Part shown: positions 8,475 through 15,573 of the stretch, piece by piece | How the letters are laid out: every line of letters starts with the position of its first letter | Position numbering within the stretch: the stretch's first letter is position 1 | Assembly (NCBI GenBank): GCA_900549915.1 | Contig: URQF01000011.1 | Span: 1 to 23,186 of the forward strand | Length of the DNA: 23,186 nt | DNA from: an uncultured Mollicutes bacterium | GTDB taxonomy: Bacteria > Bacillota_I > Bacilli_A > RFN20 > CAG-288 | Reading direction: 5' to 3' | The notes under the pieces: model-generated | What the model saw: the letters and a program-made list of their open reading frames with translations, nothing else | Databases searched by the model: none | What the model was told of the DNA's origin: nothing | Translations under genes and position numbers: made by a program

Positions 8475-8490
8475 ACGAAATCGATTACGA
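8475..8490. promoter_or_regulatory. Third LacI-type operator, over the start of the binding-protein transcript
   Basis: ACGAAATCGATTACGA keeps the arms of the two upstream operators (CGAAA...TTACG around a central CG) with one symmetrical change on each side. It covers the expected transcription start, the standard position for repression. With the pair at 8270-8308 it links both divergent promoters to one regulator and could allow DNA looping. Confidence 0.7.
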
Positions 8491-8585
8491 AAGCCCTAAC
8501 AAGAGGATTCCAATCGAACCTCAAGGTACACGGATCGATGGAGAACAAAGGACTGCAATATTCTAAAAGGGAGGAAAATGCAAGT

Positions 8586-10013
8586 ATGAAGAAACAAGTT
8601 CTCAGTAGGTTAGTCTTAGCTGCTTCTGTTGCTGGCTTAGTCGGTTGCAAAAAGGATAATTCTAAAGTTGTCAACATCTATTGCTGGAACAATGAATTTG
8701 AAAATCGTATTTCCGATTATTATCCGGGTCTTGTCCGTGATGAAAACGGCGCACCGAAGAAAGACAAAGAGGGTGCTTATCTCTTAAAGAGTGGAAACCG
8801 TATCAAATACACTCAGATTGCTAACGAAAACAACGCCTACCAGAATGCTCTTGATGCCGCTCTTAACAACCAGGAATCTGCAAAAGCAGATGATAAGGTC
8901 GATATCTTCCTTAGGGAAGCAGATTATGCATTAAAATATGCTAACAGTGATATCACTCTTGATGTCAAGAATGATGTCGGACTCACCGACAGTGATCTCA
9001 GCGATAGGTATGACTACACCAAAGTCATTGCTACCGATACCCGTGAAGGAAAAGGCAAGGCCTTAAAGGGTGTTTCCTGGCAGGCAACTCCTGGCCTCTT
9101 CGCTTATCGTACTGATATTGCGGAAGAAGTCTTAGGAACCTCTGACCCGGACCAGGTCCAGTCTAAGATTGACACTTGGGATAAGTTCAATGCTGTTGCT
9201 GCTCAGAGGAAAGAAAAGAGCCACTACAGGCTTTCCGGCTACGATGATTCTTATCGTACTTTCTCTAACAATAGGGCTACTTCCTGGGTCAAGGGATATG
9301 ACAAAGACGGAAAGCGTATTGTCACTTTAGATCCAAGGATCAAGAGCTGGATTAAGCAGACCGCCGACTACACAACGAATGCTTATTCTCATAAGACCAA
9401 ATTATGGGATGCCGATTGGAAGAAAGATCAGGGTCCGGAAGGCAATGTCTTCGGCTTCTTCTATTCTACTTGGGGTATCAACTTCACTTTGAAGGATAAC
9501 GCCTTAGCCAAAGCCACCTCAGATGGCGGAAAATACGAAGTCGGAAATGGTTTATATGGTAAATACCGTGTTGTCCGTGGTCCGGCCAACTATTATTGGG
9601 GCGGAACCTGGATCTGCGCTGCCAAAGGAACGGATAACATCGAAGATGTCAAAGACATCAGGAAAATGATGACCTGCGATAAGGATGTTGCCGAAACTAT
9701 CACTCGCGGAACAGAAGACTACACTAACAACAAGACTGCCAGGCATAAGCTTGCTACCGATTCAACCTATAAATCTGATTTCTTAGGCGGACAAAACCAT
9801 ATCGCCTTATTCGAGCAGACAGCTGCTCAGATTAAGAGGAATGCAAGGTCCGATATTGATCAGACCTGCAATGAAGGTATCCAGAACGCCAGGCACGACT
9901 ATTTCGCCAATCCGACAGAAACCAAATACAAAGAAGCTATCAACAACTTCAAAGCTACTGTCACTACGAAGACAAACGGCGTTGTCTTCGATGACACCTT
10001 CGCATCCTTATAA
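8586..10013 (+). CDS. Carbohydrate ABC transporter solute-binding lipoprotein
   Basis: 475 residues. A short basic N-terminus, a hydrophobic stretch and the lipobox LVGC (Cys21) mark a lipoprotein on the outside of the membrane. The body matches a Firmicutes family of large sugar-binding proteins ('EADYALKY', 'LSGYDDSYRTFSNN', 'FFYSTWGINFTL', 'YYWGGTWIC', 'FLGGQNHIALF'). ATG 8586 is chosen because it begins the signal peptide and follows AGGGAGG (8568-8574). AGG falls at Met positions of relatives: codons 215 (M-LSGYDD), 251 (DP-M-IK), 359 (DI-M) and 386 (A-M-H). Codon 8, inside the signal peptide, also becomes Met instead of a charged Arg. Conserved Args (YRTFSNN, YRVVRG) are CGT. It delivers sugar to the divergently encoded permeases. 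Confidence 0.93.
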   Translation: MKKQVLSRLVLAASVAGLVGCKKDNSKVVNIYCWNNEFENRISDYYPGLVRDENGAPKKDKEGAYLLKSGNRIKYTQIANENNAYQNALDAALNNQESAKADDKVDIFLREADYALKYANSDITLDVKNDVGLTDSDLSDRYDYTKVIATDTREGKGKALKGVSWQATPGLFAYRTDIAEEVLGTSDPDQVQSKIDTWDKFNAVAAQRKEKSHYRLSGYDDSYRTFSNNRATSWVKGYDKDGKRIVTLDPRIKSWIKQTADYTTNAYSHKTKLWDADWKKDQGPEGNVFGFFYSTWGINFTLKDNALAKATSDGGKYEVGNGLYGKYRVVRGPANYYWGGTWICAAKGTDNIEDVKDIRKMMTCDKDVAETITRGTEDYTNNKTARHKLATDSTYKSDFLGGQNHIALFEQTAAQIKRNARSDIDQTCNEGIQNARHDYFANPTETKYKEAINNFKATVTTKTNGVVFDDTFASL

Positions 10014-10058
10014 TCGAACAAGACAAATAAAACTCACCTCCTTGGGTTTTTAACACAG

Positions 10059-10090
10059 AAAGCTGCCGGTACTCCTCTGGCAGCTTTTCT
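10059..10090 (+). terminator. Intrinsic terminator after the solute-binding protein gene
   Basis: A 9-bp perfect stem (10059-10067 with 10079-10087), an 11-base loop and a T-rich tail. It separates the binding-protein transcript from the riboswitch-folT unit. Confidence 0.88.
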
Positions 10091-10126
10091 TGATTAAACA
10101 AATAGAACCTTTTAAAATGAAGTCCT

Positions 10127-10233
10127 ATCCTTTCTGAGAAGAAGCGATGCGTTAAGTACTGTTCCTTAGGAGCGTTGGAACAGGCGAAGGCTAATGCCGC
10201 GGTATCGCTTTGCATCCGCATCTGTGAAAGGAT
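10127..10233 (+). ncRNA. Tetrahydrofolate (THF, folT-type) riboswitch
   Basis: The conserved core GCGTTAAG (10149-10156) and the 3' block CCGCGGT...TTGCATCCGC (about 10198-10219) match the THF-I riboswitch as I know it. Supporting pairings are all perfect: P1 ATCCTTTC/GAAAGGAT (10127-10134 with 10226-10233), P2 AAGCGAT/ATCGCTT (10142-10148 with 10204-10210) and a distal hairpin TGTTCC/GGAACA (10160-10165 with 10177-10182). It sits directly in front of a folate-type ECF S component, its classic target. No terminator follows, so control is probably at translation initiation. Confidence 0.92.
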
Positions 10234-10259
10234 AAATACGCCTCCGGAAAGAGTACGAA

Positions 10260-10868
10260 ATGAGAAGATTCAATGCTGTGTACCGCCTATGCTTTGTATC
10301 CGTCTTTGCTGCTTTATACCTGATTCTTGCAAAACTCACGATTCACATCGGAAGTGCGCATCTCTCCTTTGCCTCCCTCTGTCCGATTTTCTTAGTAACT
10401 GCTGTTTCCTTTCCAGATGGCAGGAGGTCTGTTTTCATCGGACAGATTCTCGGGGAGATCATCGGTGGAACACTAACTCTCACCACACCTCTCTGGATTC
10501 TTCCACCAATTCTTAGAATCTTCTTCATCGGAATCGTTGCTGTCTATTACCGAAAAAAAGGAGACACTATCTTCTCCCATCTCTTTGTCTATTTCTTTGT
10601 CATCCTTACAGCGGGAATCATCACTTCCTTAGCAAACACTGGGGTGGAATACCTGGATGCTCTAATTAGGGGGTATCCATTCACTTATGTCTTCCTTCAA
10701 AGGCTCAAACGAATTGGCGTTTCCTTATTAACTAGTATCGTTATATCCATCAGGAATCTTCCGTTATCAAAAGCCTATCTTCGTTTTTCAAAACAGGATA
10801 ATCCCAATAGAAAACAGGAATTAACAAAAGGATTGAAGAAAACAGAAAAAAATAGTCCGGAAAATTAA
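10260..10868 (+). CDS. folT: Folate ECF transporter S component
   Basis: 202 residues with about six hydrophobic segments, the size and topology of ECF substrate-binding subunits. 'TTPLWILPPILR' is the conserved block of the folate family; its Arg is AGA, evidence that AGA still means Arg. The THF riboswitch upstream names the ligand. 'PDG-AGG-AGG-SVF' reads as Met-Met. The EcfA/A'/T energising module is not in the window and is presumably shared and encoded elsewhere. The ribosome binding site is weak (GGAAAG at 10246-10251). The polar C-terminal tail (about 175-202) is cytoplasmic. Confidence 0.88.
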   Translation: MRRFNAVYRLCFVSVFAALYLILAKLTIHIGSAHLSFASLCPIFLVTAVSFPDGRRSVFIGQILGEIIGGTLTLTTPLWILPPILRIFFIGIVAVYYRKKGDTIFSHLFVYFFVILTAGIITSLANTGVEYLDALIRGYPFTYVFLQRLKRIGVSLLTSIVISIRNLPLSKAYLRFSKQDNPNRKQELTKGLKKTEKNSPEN

Positions 10869-10912
10869 CGCTATGTTTTTCTGTTATTTTAACAAGTTAT
10901 AGAATAGTTCTT

Positions 10913-10988
10913 CTTAGACAGAATTATCCATCTTATGGGGATTTATGTGGAGTTCAATTCTGTTATTAAATTGTTTTATTTGTCTAAG
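10913..10988. repeat. Overlapping inverted repeats in the gap after folT
   Basis: CTTAGACA (10913-10920) pairs perfectly with TGTCTAAG (10981-10988). The overlapping ACAGAATT (10918-10925) pairs perfectly with AATTCTGT (10956-10963). The three shared bases ACA can join only one stem at a time, giving two partly exclusive folds. The A/T-rich surroundings have no T-run after either stem, so it is not a plain terminator. No known RNA family is recognised. The rest of the 10869-11124 gap holds only a possible -10 box (TATGAT, 11039-11044). Confidence 0.4.
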
Positions 10989-11124
10989 TAGTATTTCATT
11001 TTTCGCTCTTTAATCATGCTTTAACAATTTTCGTGTTGTATGATGAAAGCAAGAAAACAGAAGGCTGACAAAATTGAAGTAACAATTCGCTAGTGTTAGT
11101 TTATTGAAAGGAGATATTGAGATA

Positions 11125-11463
11125 ATGATTAACGGAGATGTCAGGGATTTCCTTCAGCGAAGGGACAGGAACGAATGGACTGTCCTTTACAAGGGAAAAG
11201 GTTATTTTTTCCAAACCGTCTGGGAGCCGGAGATAAAAAAAGGACACATCCAGATTCAAAGCTGGAAAGGGCATACGGACGATCATATCCATTTAAAAGA
11301 TGATAATGATGCCAATGGAGACGCACTGGATTATTCCTGCATCGATCTTCCCGATTTTCCAACCTATGAAGAGGCCATCAAGGATTTCGTGAAGCAGAAG
11401 ATATTCGACAATAACACGAAGACCTTCTGGGAAGTGCAGGAAGAAAGGGAATGGCTGGACTAG
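11125..11463 (+). CDS. Small acidic protein of unknown function
   Basis: 112 residues, soluble, with no signal peptide or membrane segment. I do not recognise the family. It is rich in aromatic and acidic residues: 'YFFQTVWEPE', 'SWKGHTDDHIHLKDD', 'DLPDFPTYEEAIKDFV'. The last has the shape of a short helix that often ends small alpha/beta domains. ATG 11125 is preferred over an in-frame TTG at 11104 because AAAGGAG (11107-11113) lies between them as a ribosome binding site. AGG occurs three times near the N-terminus and would read M-DFLQR-M-D-M-N. It is a single-gene unit with a possible -10 box (TATGAT, 11039-11044) and its own terminator. Confidence 0.75.
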   Translation: MINGDVRDFLQRRDRNEWTVLYKGKGYFFQTVWEPEIKKGHIQIQSWKGHTDDHIHLKDDNDANGDALDYSCIDLPDFPTYEEAIKDFVKQKIFDNNTKTFWEVQEEREWLD

Positions 11464-11480
11464 TCTCTTCCATTTGCATA

Positions 11481-11516
11481 AAAAAGAACCGTCTTTTCTT
11501 CGAGACGGCTCTTTTT
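11481..11516. terminator. Bidirectional intrinsic terminator
   Basis: A stem of 11481-11494 with 11503-11516 (one A-C mismatch), an 8-base loop, As on the left and Ts on the right. It lies between the convergent small unknown gene and the glg operon and can end both transcripts. Confidence 0.9.
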
Positions 11517-11531
11517 CATTAAGATCAGAAG

Positions 11532-12938
11532 TTACTTCCAGTCAACAGAATGATAGAGTTTCAGGTATTCCTCAGCCGATTTCTTCCAGCTGAAGTCAAT
11601 TCCCATTCCACGCCGAATCCTAGAATCAAGATTATGGGCATGATAGAGATTGCAGGCATTATAGAATGCATTCACTAAGCCGAAGTAATCATCATTTTGG
11701 AAAACAAATCCAGTAGCACGAGGACCATCCTGAATATCAACAACTGTATCATTGAGTCCTCCGACATTGGAGACAATCGGAAGAGTTCCATAGCGGGAAG
11801 AAATCATTTGACTTGTTCCGCAAGGCTCAAAATGACTCGGCCTTAAGAAGAAGTCACTAGCTGCATAGAGAAGATGAGCTAGATTCTCATCATACCGTTT
11901 GACCAAATAGACTTCCGGAGTAGACAATGCCTTAGCAAGAACCTGATCTTCCCTTTCACCCGTACCGATGATAATCCTTCGGGCACCATAGTTCCGAAGA
12001 TGCGGGAAGAGGTCTAAGATACGTTCGACGCCTTTCTGAGGAGAAAGACGAGTAATGGCAGAGAACAAAGGACCCGTGAAGCCCTCCTGCCAATTCAGGC
12101 GACGGAGAATTTCCTGCTTGTTTGCAGCTTTTCCAGCGGCATAGTTATCAACATTGTAGTTCCTAGCAAGAATCGAATCCGTCTGAGGATTCCAAATATC
12201 GACATCCAGTCCATTGACGATTCCAGAGAAATCATAATGGCGGCACCAATCAATAATGGCGCCAAGGCCGCCAAAGCTATTGTGATCGTGAATCAGTTCC
12301 TGGGCATGAGTCTTGGAAACCGTATTGATTTTATCAGCCGACCTGATACCCGTCTTAAGGTAGTTGAAGGAATCACCAAGGCGGCAATAGCCAGAGTCAT
12401 AGTATCCCAAATCAAGGTTGAAGAAAGCGGAAAGGTCTTCCCGTTTTGCCCAACCCTGATAAGCAGGATTATGAATTGTCAGGAAAGTCTTGATTTTCTT
12501 TTTGTTGTAACTGAGAAGCAAAGGTAAGACACCTGTCTGCCAGTCATTGCAATGGACAACATCGAAATCATTATGACGCGTAATAAAGGTATTGACGGCC
12601 ATCCTGAAACAAGCAAAACGCTCCGTATCATCTCCGTATCCATACCTATTATCCCGATCAAACCGGTCCCTAGCCGTGAAGTAGAACTTCACTCCTTCTT
12701 TTTCGACTTTGAAAACACCACAGCCTTGAGTCCGCCAGCTCCTCTTGAAATCGAACTGGTCATAAAACCCATTCCTGACTTCAGGATGCTTGATACGAAT
12801 GGACTTATAGAGAGGAAGGATAACAGAAACATCTTCGCCTAATTTTGCCAAAGCTTTTCCGTAAGAAAAGATGAAGTCTCCAAGGCCTCCGCTTTTGCAA
12901 TATGGTAAAGCTTCCGAAGCGACTAGAAGGATTTTCAT
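11532..12938 (-). CDS. glgA: Glycogen synthase (ADP-glucose, GT5)
   Basis: 468 residues, usual for bacterial glycogen synthase, which transfers glucose from ADP-glucose to the growing alpha-1,4 chain. The N-terminal 'KSGGLGD' (K15) binds ADP. 'HCNDWQTG' and 'TIHNPAYQG' mark the first Rossmann domain. 'RLSPQKG' and 'HFEPCGTSQM' (E371) mark the second. Codon 366, just before 'PSHFEPCG', is AGG where relatives have Met (FFL-M-PS). The Arg of 'TRLSPQKG' is CGT. Its start overlaps the glgD stop by one base (TAATG), so translation is coupled. It is the last gene of the operon. Confidence 0.95.
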   Translation of the reverse strand: MKILLVASEALPYCKSGGLGDFIFSYGKALAKLGEDVSVILPLYKSIRIKHPEVRNGFYDQFDFKRSWRTQGCGVFKVEKEGVKFYFTARDRFDRDNRYGYGDDTERFACFRMAVNTFITRHNDFDVVHCNDWQTGVLPLLLSYNKKKIKTFLTIHNPAYQGWAKREDLSAFFNLDLGYYDSGYCRLGDSFNYLKTGIRSADKINTVSKTHAQELIHDHNSFGGLGAIIDWCRHYDFSGIVNGLDVDIWNPQTDSILARNYNVDNYAAGKAANKQEILRRLNWQEGFTGPLFSAITRLSPQKGVERILDLFPHLRNYGARRIIIGTGEREDQVLAKALSTPEVYLVKRYDENLAHLLYAASDFFLRPSHFEPCGTSQMISSRYGTLPIVSNVGGLNDTVVDIQDGPRATGFVFQNDDYFGLVNAFYNACNLYHAHNLDSRIRRGMGIDFSWKKSAEEYLKLYHSVDWK

Positions 12939-14056
12939 TAAACGATATCTCCTCGTTCAATACAAACAGGATTCTCTAAGGTACCCTTAATCAGAGTTGA
13001 ATGGATAATCTGGGCATCCCGATCGACAACGACATTTTCCATTGTTGTGTTTTCGCCGATAATCGAATGGGCAGAGATGATAGCATTCTTGATTTTAGCA
13101 CCCTTCTTGACTACGACACCACGTCCTAAGATGCAGTTTTCAAGTTCACCCTCAATCTTGCAACCATTTGCTAAGAAGCAGTTCTTGACAACGGAACCAG
13201 AAGCATAGACAGTCGGCGGAGTATCATAAGTACGAGTATGAATTGGCCAATTTTCCTTGAATAAGGAAGAAAAGACATCTTTATCTAAAAGTTCAAGGGA
13301 CTGAGTCAGATGATGACTGAGAGAGTCAAAGCAACGGACATAGCCTTTGATTTCGACTCCACGGACTAAGACACTGGGTCCAAGATAAGATAAGACATCA
13401 GTTAAATCAAAGAAGGAAGAGGTTGACTGAGCGTATTCCCTTAAGGATTCCAACCTAGGATAATCAAGGATAAGAGAAGCTAAGGAAACATCACCGGAAT
13501 CACTATCACCAAGGTTTGCTTGCAGATGAGTAACGTTTCCGTTTGCAGAAAGAGTCACTTTCTTGACACCGATGAAATGCGTCTTCAATCCTTTATCCAC
13601 ATGATGATAGAGAAGCGAAATACGGCTTCCAGAAGCAATGTGTTCTTTCAGAAGCTGATGATAATCGGCTTCGTAGACCCTGTTTGGCGAAGCAATGACG
13701 ACATAATCCGGATGGAGGGATTTAAGGAAGTTATAGTTTTCCTGGATACAGGCGATGTCGGTGTTATAACCCGGAAAAGAAACTCTCGGCTCATCATAGA
13801 GGACCTGGAAATCACCAATCTTAGTATTTCCAATCCAGCTACGTCCGTTTCCGACATGACGGCTCAAGGAACGGATATGTCCAGGGCAGAGAATGCCAAT
13901 CGATGGAATTCCGGAATTCCTGAAATTGGATAACGGGAAATCAATATAGCAATAACGTCCGAGGAAAACAGTAGAAGCCCTGAGACGATGCTTCGTAAGA
14001 GGACCGAACGTAGGCAGATTGAAGCAATCCACTAAGCCAACGACTTTGGTAGCCAT
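12938..14056 (-). CDS. glgD: GlgD, glucose-1-phosphate adenylyltransferase-like subunit
   Basis: 372 residues: a nucleotidyltransferase fold followed by a left-handed beta-helix of hexapeptide repeats (about 290-372). The GlgC nucleotide-binding motif GG-x-GTRL is absent from the N-terminus, as in GlgD proteins, which lack strong catalysis themselves but form heterotetramers with GlgC and raise its activity in Firmicutes. 'IDFPLSN', 'NSGI' and 'RHVGNGRSW' are conserved. AGG gives Met in 'SNF-M-NSGI' and in 'PN-M-VYEADY', where relatives have Met or a hydrophobic residue. It lies 14 bases after glgC and overlaps glgA. Confidence 0.92.
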   Translation of the reverse strand: MATKVVGLVDCFNLPTFGPLTKHRLRASTVFLGRYCYIDFPLSNFRNSGIPSIGILCPGHIRSLSRHVGNGRSWIGNTKIGDFQVLYDEPRVSFPGYNTDIACIQENYNFLKSLHPDYVVIASPNRVYEADYHQLLKEHIASGSRISLLYHHVDKGLKTHFIGVKKVTLSANGNVTHLQANLGDSDSGDVSLASLILDYPRLESLREYAQSTSSFFDLTDVLSYLGPSVLVRGVEIKGYVRCFDSLSHHLTQSLELLDKDVFSSLFKENWPIHTRTYDTPPTVYASGSVVKNCFLANGCKIEGELENCILGRGVVVKKGAKIKNAIISAHSIIGENTTMENVVVDRDAQIIHSTLIKGTLENPVCIERGDIV

Positions 14057-14070
14057 AACTCTCTTTCCTC

Positions 14071-15186
14071 CTATTTCTTGTTGACCAGAACAACTTTTTC
14101 TTCTTTTCCGATCTGGTCTTTATCAACGATGGTCTTTGGCCCGATTAAGGCATACTTGACCTTGACACCGGACTTAATGACAGCACCTGGCATAATAACG
14201 GAATTCTCGACTTCGGCATCCTTCTCAACAGTGACTTCATTGCAGATGACACAGCGGCGAATCGATCCTTCAATGATGGCGCCCTGATTAATGACGCAGT
14301 GATCCACTTTGGCAGTCGAAGCAATATACTGAGGACGGCTAGCCGTATCAGCAGAATAGATTTTAAAATCCTCCGAGAAAAGATTCAGTTCACAATCAGG
14401 ATCTAATAAATCCCTGTTTGCCTGCCAGAGAGACTGGACAGTACCGACATCTTTCCAGTAGCCCTTGAAAGGATAAGCAAACAAGCGTTTTCCTTCATCA
14501 AGCCTTGTCGGAAGAATATTCTTTCCGAAGTCATGCTGGGATTTCTTCTTCTCAGCATCCGCAACAAGAGCCTTACGGAGAAGATCATAGGTGAAAATAT
14601 AGATGCCCCTAGAGGCATAGTCCGATTTCGGTTTTTCCGGTTTTTCCTGGAATTCTACAATACGTTTTTCCTCATCCGTGACAACAATACCGAAACGAGG
14701 TGCTTCGCTCCTAGGAACACGGATACAGGCAATCGTCACATCCGCATTGTTCTGCTTATGGAAATCAAGCCTTTCCGAGTAGTCCATCTTATAGATGTGG
14801 TCACCAGAAAGAATAACGACATACTTGCAATGCGTCTTATCTAGCCAATCGATATTCTGATAGATAGCATCGGCAGTACCTAAATACCAAGAAGCACCTT
14901 TTGGCGTCTCACGAGGAGGAAGAATGGCAGCATAGGCATAGGTTCCATTCAATCCCCAGTTACGTCCGGAACCAATATAGTTGTTCAGAGCAGTCGACTC
15001 ATATTGTGTTGCGATACCGACAGTAGAAATGCCGGAATGGGCAACATTCGATAACGGAAAATCAATGATACGGTACTTACCGCCATAGAAAACAGCTGGT
15101 TTGGCCATAGACTCCGTCAAAGATTGTAGACGAGTTCCTCGTCCACCGGCGAGAATCCTTGCGACCCTTTCTTCCGAACGTGGCAT
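14071..15186 (-). CDS. glgC: Glucose-1-phosphate adenylyltransferase (ADP-glucose pyrophosphorylase)
   Basis: 371 residues: a pyrophosphorylase domain (about 8-250) and a C-terminal beta-helix. It makes ADP-glucose from ATP and glucose-1-phosphate, the committed step of glycogen synthesis. 'ILAGGRGTRL' (11-20), 'YRIIDFPLSN', 'GDHIYKMDY' and 'GYWKDVGT' are intact. This gene is a clear key to the altered code. AGG occurs at codons 7, 10, 139, 159, 193, 228 and 258, and most of these are Met in relatives (VA-M-ILAGG, SE-M-LDFH, VP-M-SEA, AS-M-GIYIF, PT-M-LDEG, AN-M-DLL). Conserved Args use CGN. The ribosome binding site is AGGAGG, 11 bases before the ATG. It is the first gene of the operon. Confidence 0.96.
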   Translation of the reverse strand: MPRSEERVARILAGGRGTRLQSLTESMAKPAVFYGGKYRIIDFPLSNVAHSGISTVGIATQYESTALNNYIGSGRNWGLNGTYAYAAILPPRETPKGASWYLGTADAIYQNIDWLDKTHCKYVVILSGDHIYKMDYSERLDFHKQNNADVTIACIRVPRSEAPRFGIVVTDEEKRIVEFQEKPEKPKSDYASRGIYIFTYDLLRKALVADAEKKKSQHDFGKNILPTRLDEGKRLFAYPFKGYWKDVGTVQSLWQANRDLLDPDCELNLFSEDFKIYSADTASRPQYIASTAKVDHCVINQGAIIEGSIRRCVICNEVTVEKDAEVENSVIMPGAVIKSGVKVKYALIGPKTIVDKDQIGKEEKVVLVNKK

Positions 15187-15197
15187 ATTAATGAAAT

Positions 15198-15227
15198 CCT
15201 CCTGCTTGAAAGTTCTTTATTATTATA
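15198..15227 (-). promoter_or_regulatory. Probable glg operon promoter -10 and ribosome binding site
   Basis: On the minus strand, a perfect TATAAT (15222-15227) lies 35 bases before the glgC start, and AGGAGG (15198-15203) is the ribosome binding site. No good -35 box is seen at the expected distance, so an activator or a weak promoter is possible. Confidence 0.55.
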
Positions 15228-15535
15228 AAACGGAAGAAGGGAAAAAGAGAAGAGGAGGGAAGCAAAATACGGCGGAAACAAGGCAAAATACGTCACAAGG
15301 CTCTTAAAAACAGAAGACTCCAATCTTGCTTGGGTATTCATCCGAAAATATGCTTTTGAAATTCAAGAAAAGTTTCCGTAGTTTTCGTTTTACCTGTCGT
15401 TGTTTTGGTCCTAAGTTAAAAATAACACATCTTTGGGACAGCAAAGCCCCATAACAGTATTTATTCTTACCCCTTTGATTCCAGTAACTACGACTACCAT
15501 CCGGAAAAAGACTCCCAGAGCAAAGATGGAGGATT
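15228..15535. other. Gene-free stretch between glgC and jetC with possible RNA structure
   Basis: No convincing coding region on either strand. The part next to glgC is purine-rich. CATCTTTG (15428-15435) can pair perfectly with CAAAGATG (15521-15528), enclosing a smaller GGG...CCC hairpin at 15435-15450. I do not recognise a known riboswitch. If transcribed on the minus strand it would lie upstream of the glg promoter; on the plus strand it would be a free small RNA. Confidence 0.35.
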
Positions 15536-15569
15536 AAAAAACGGAGCCGCCAATGGGCAGCTCCGTTTT
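15536..15569. terminator. Intrinsic terminator after the jet operon
   Basis: Ten paired bases (15538-15547 with 15560-15569), one C-A mismatch, three more pairs and loop AATG. The plus-strand A-run at 15536-15541 becomes the U-tract when read from jetC, which ends five bases away. Confidence 0.88.
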
Positions 15570-15573
15570 CTGT

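Noticed and set aside
8379..8585. Upstream ATG adding 69 residues to the solute-binding protein
   Set aside because: This stretch contains the promoter and an operator, and the signal peptide begins at 8586 behind a good ribosome binding site.
10841..10885. 10-bp A/T-rich stem spanning the folT stop as a terminator
   Set aside because: The stem has little GC, a 25-base loop and covers the stop codon, so it is too weak to call.
11104..11124. TTG start for the small unknown gene
   Set aside because: It would place the ribosome binding site AAAGGAG inside the coding region; ATG 11125 fits better.
15435..15450. GGGACAGCAAAGCCCC resembles part of the cyclic-di-GMP-I riboswitch
   Set aside because: The other conserved parts of that riboswitch, upstream and downstream, are missing.
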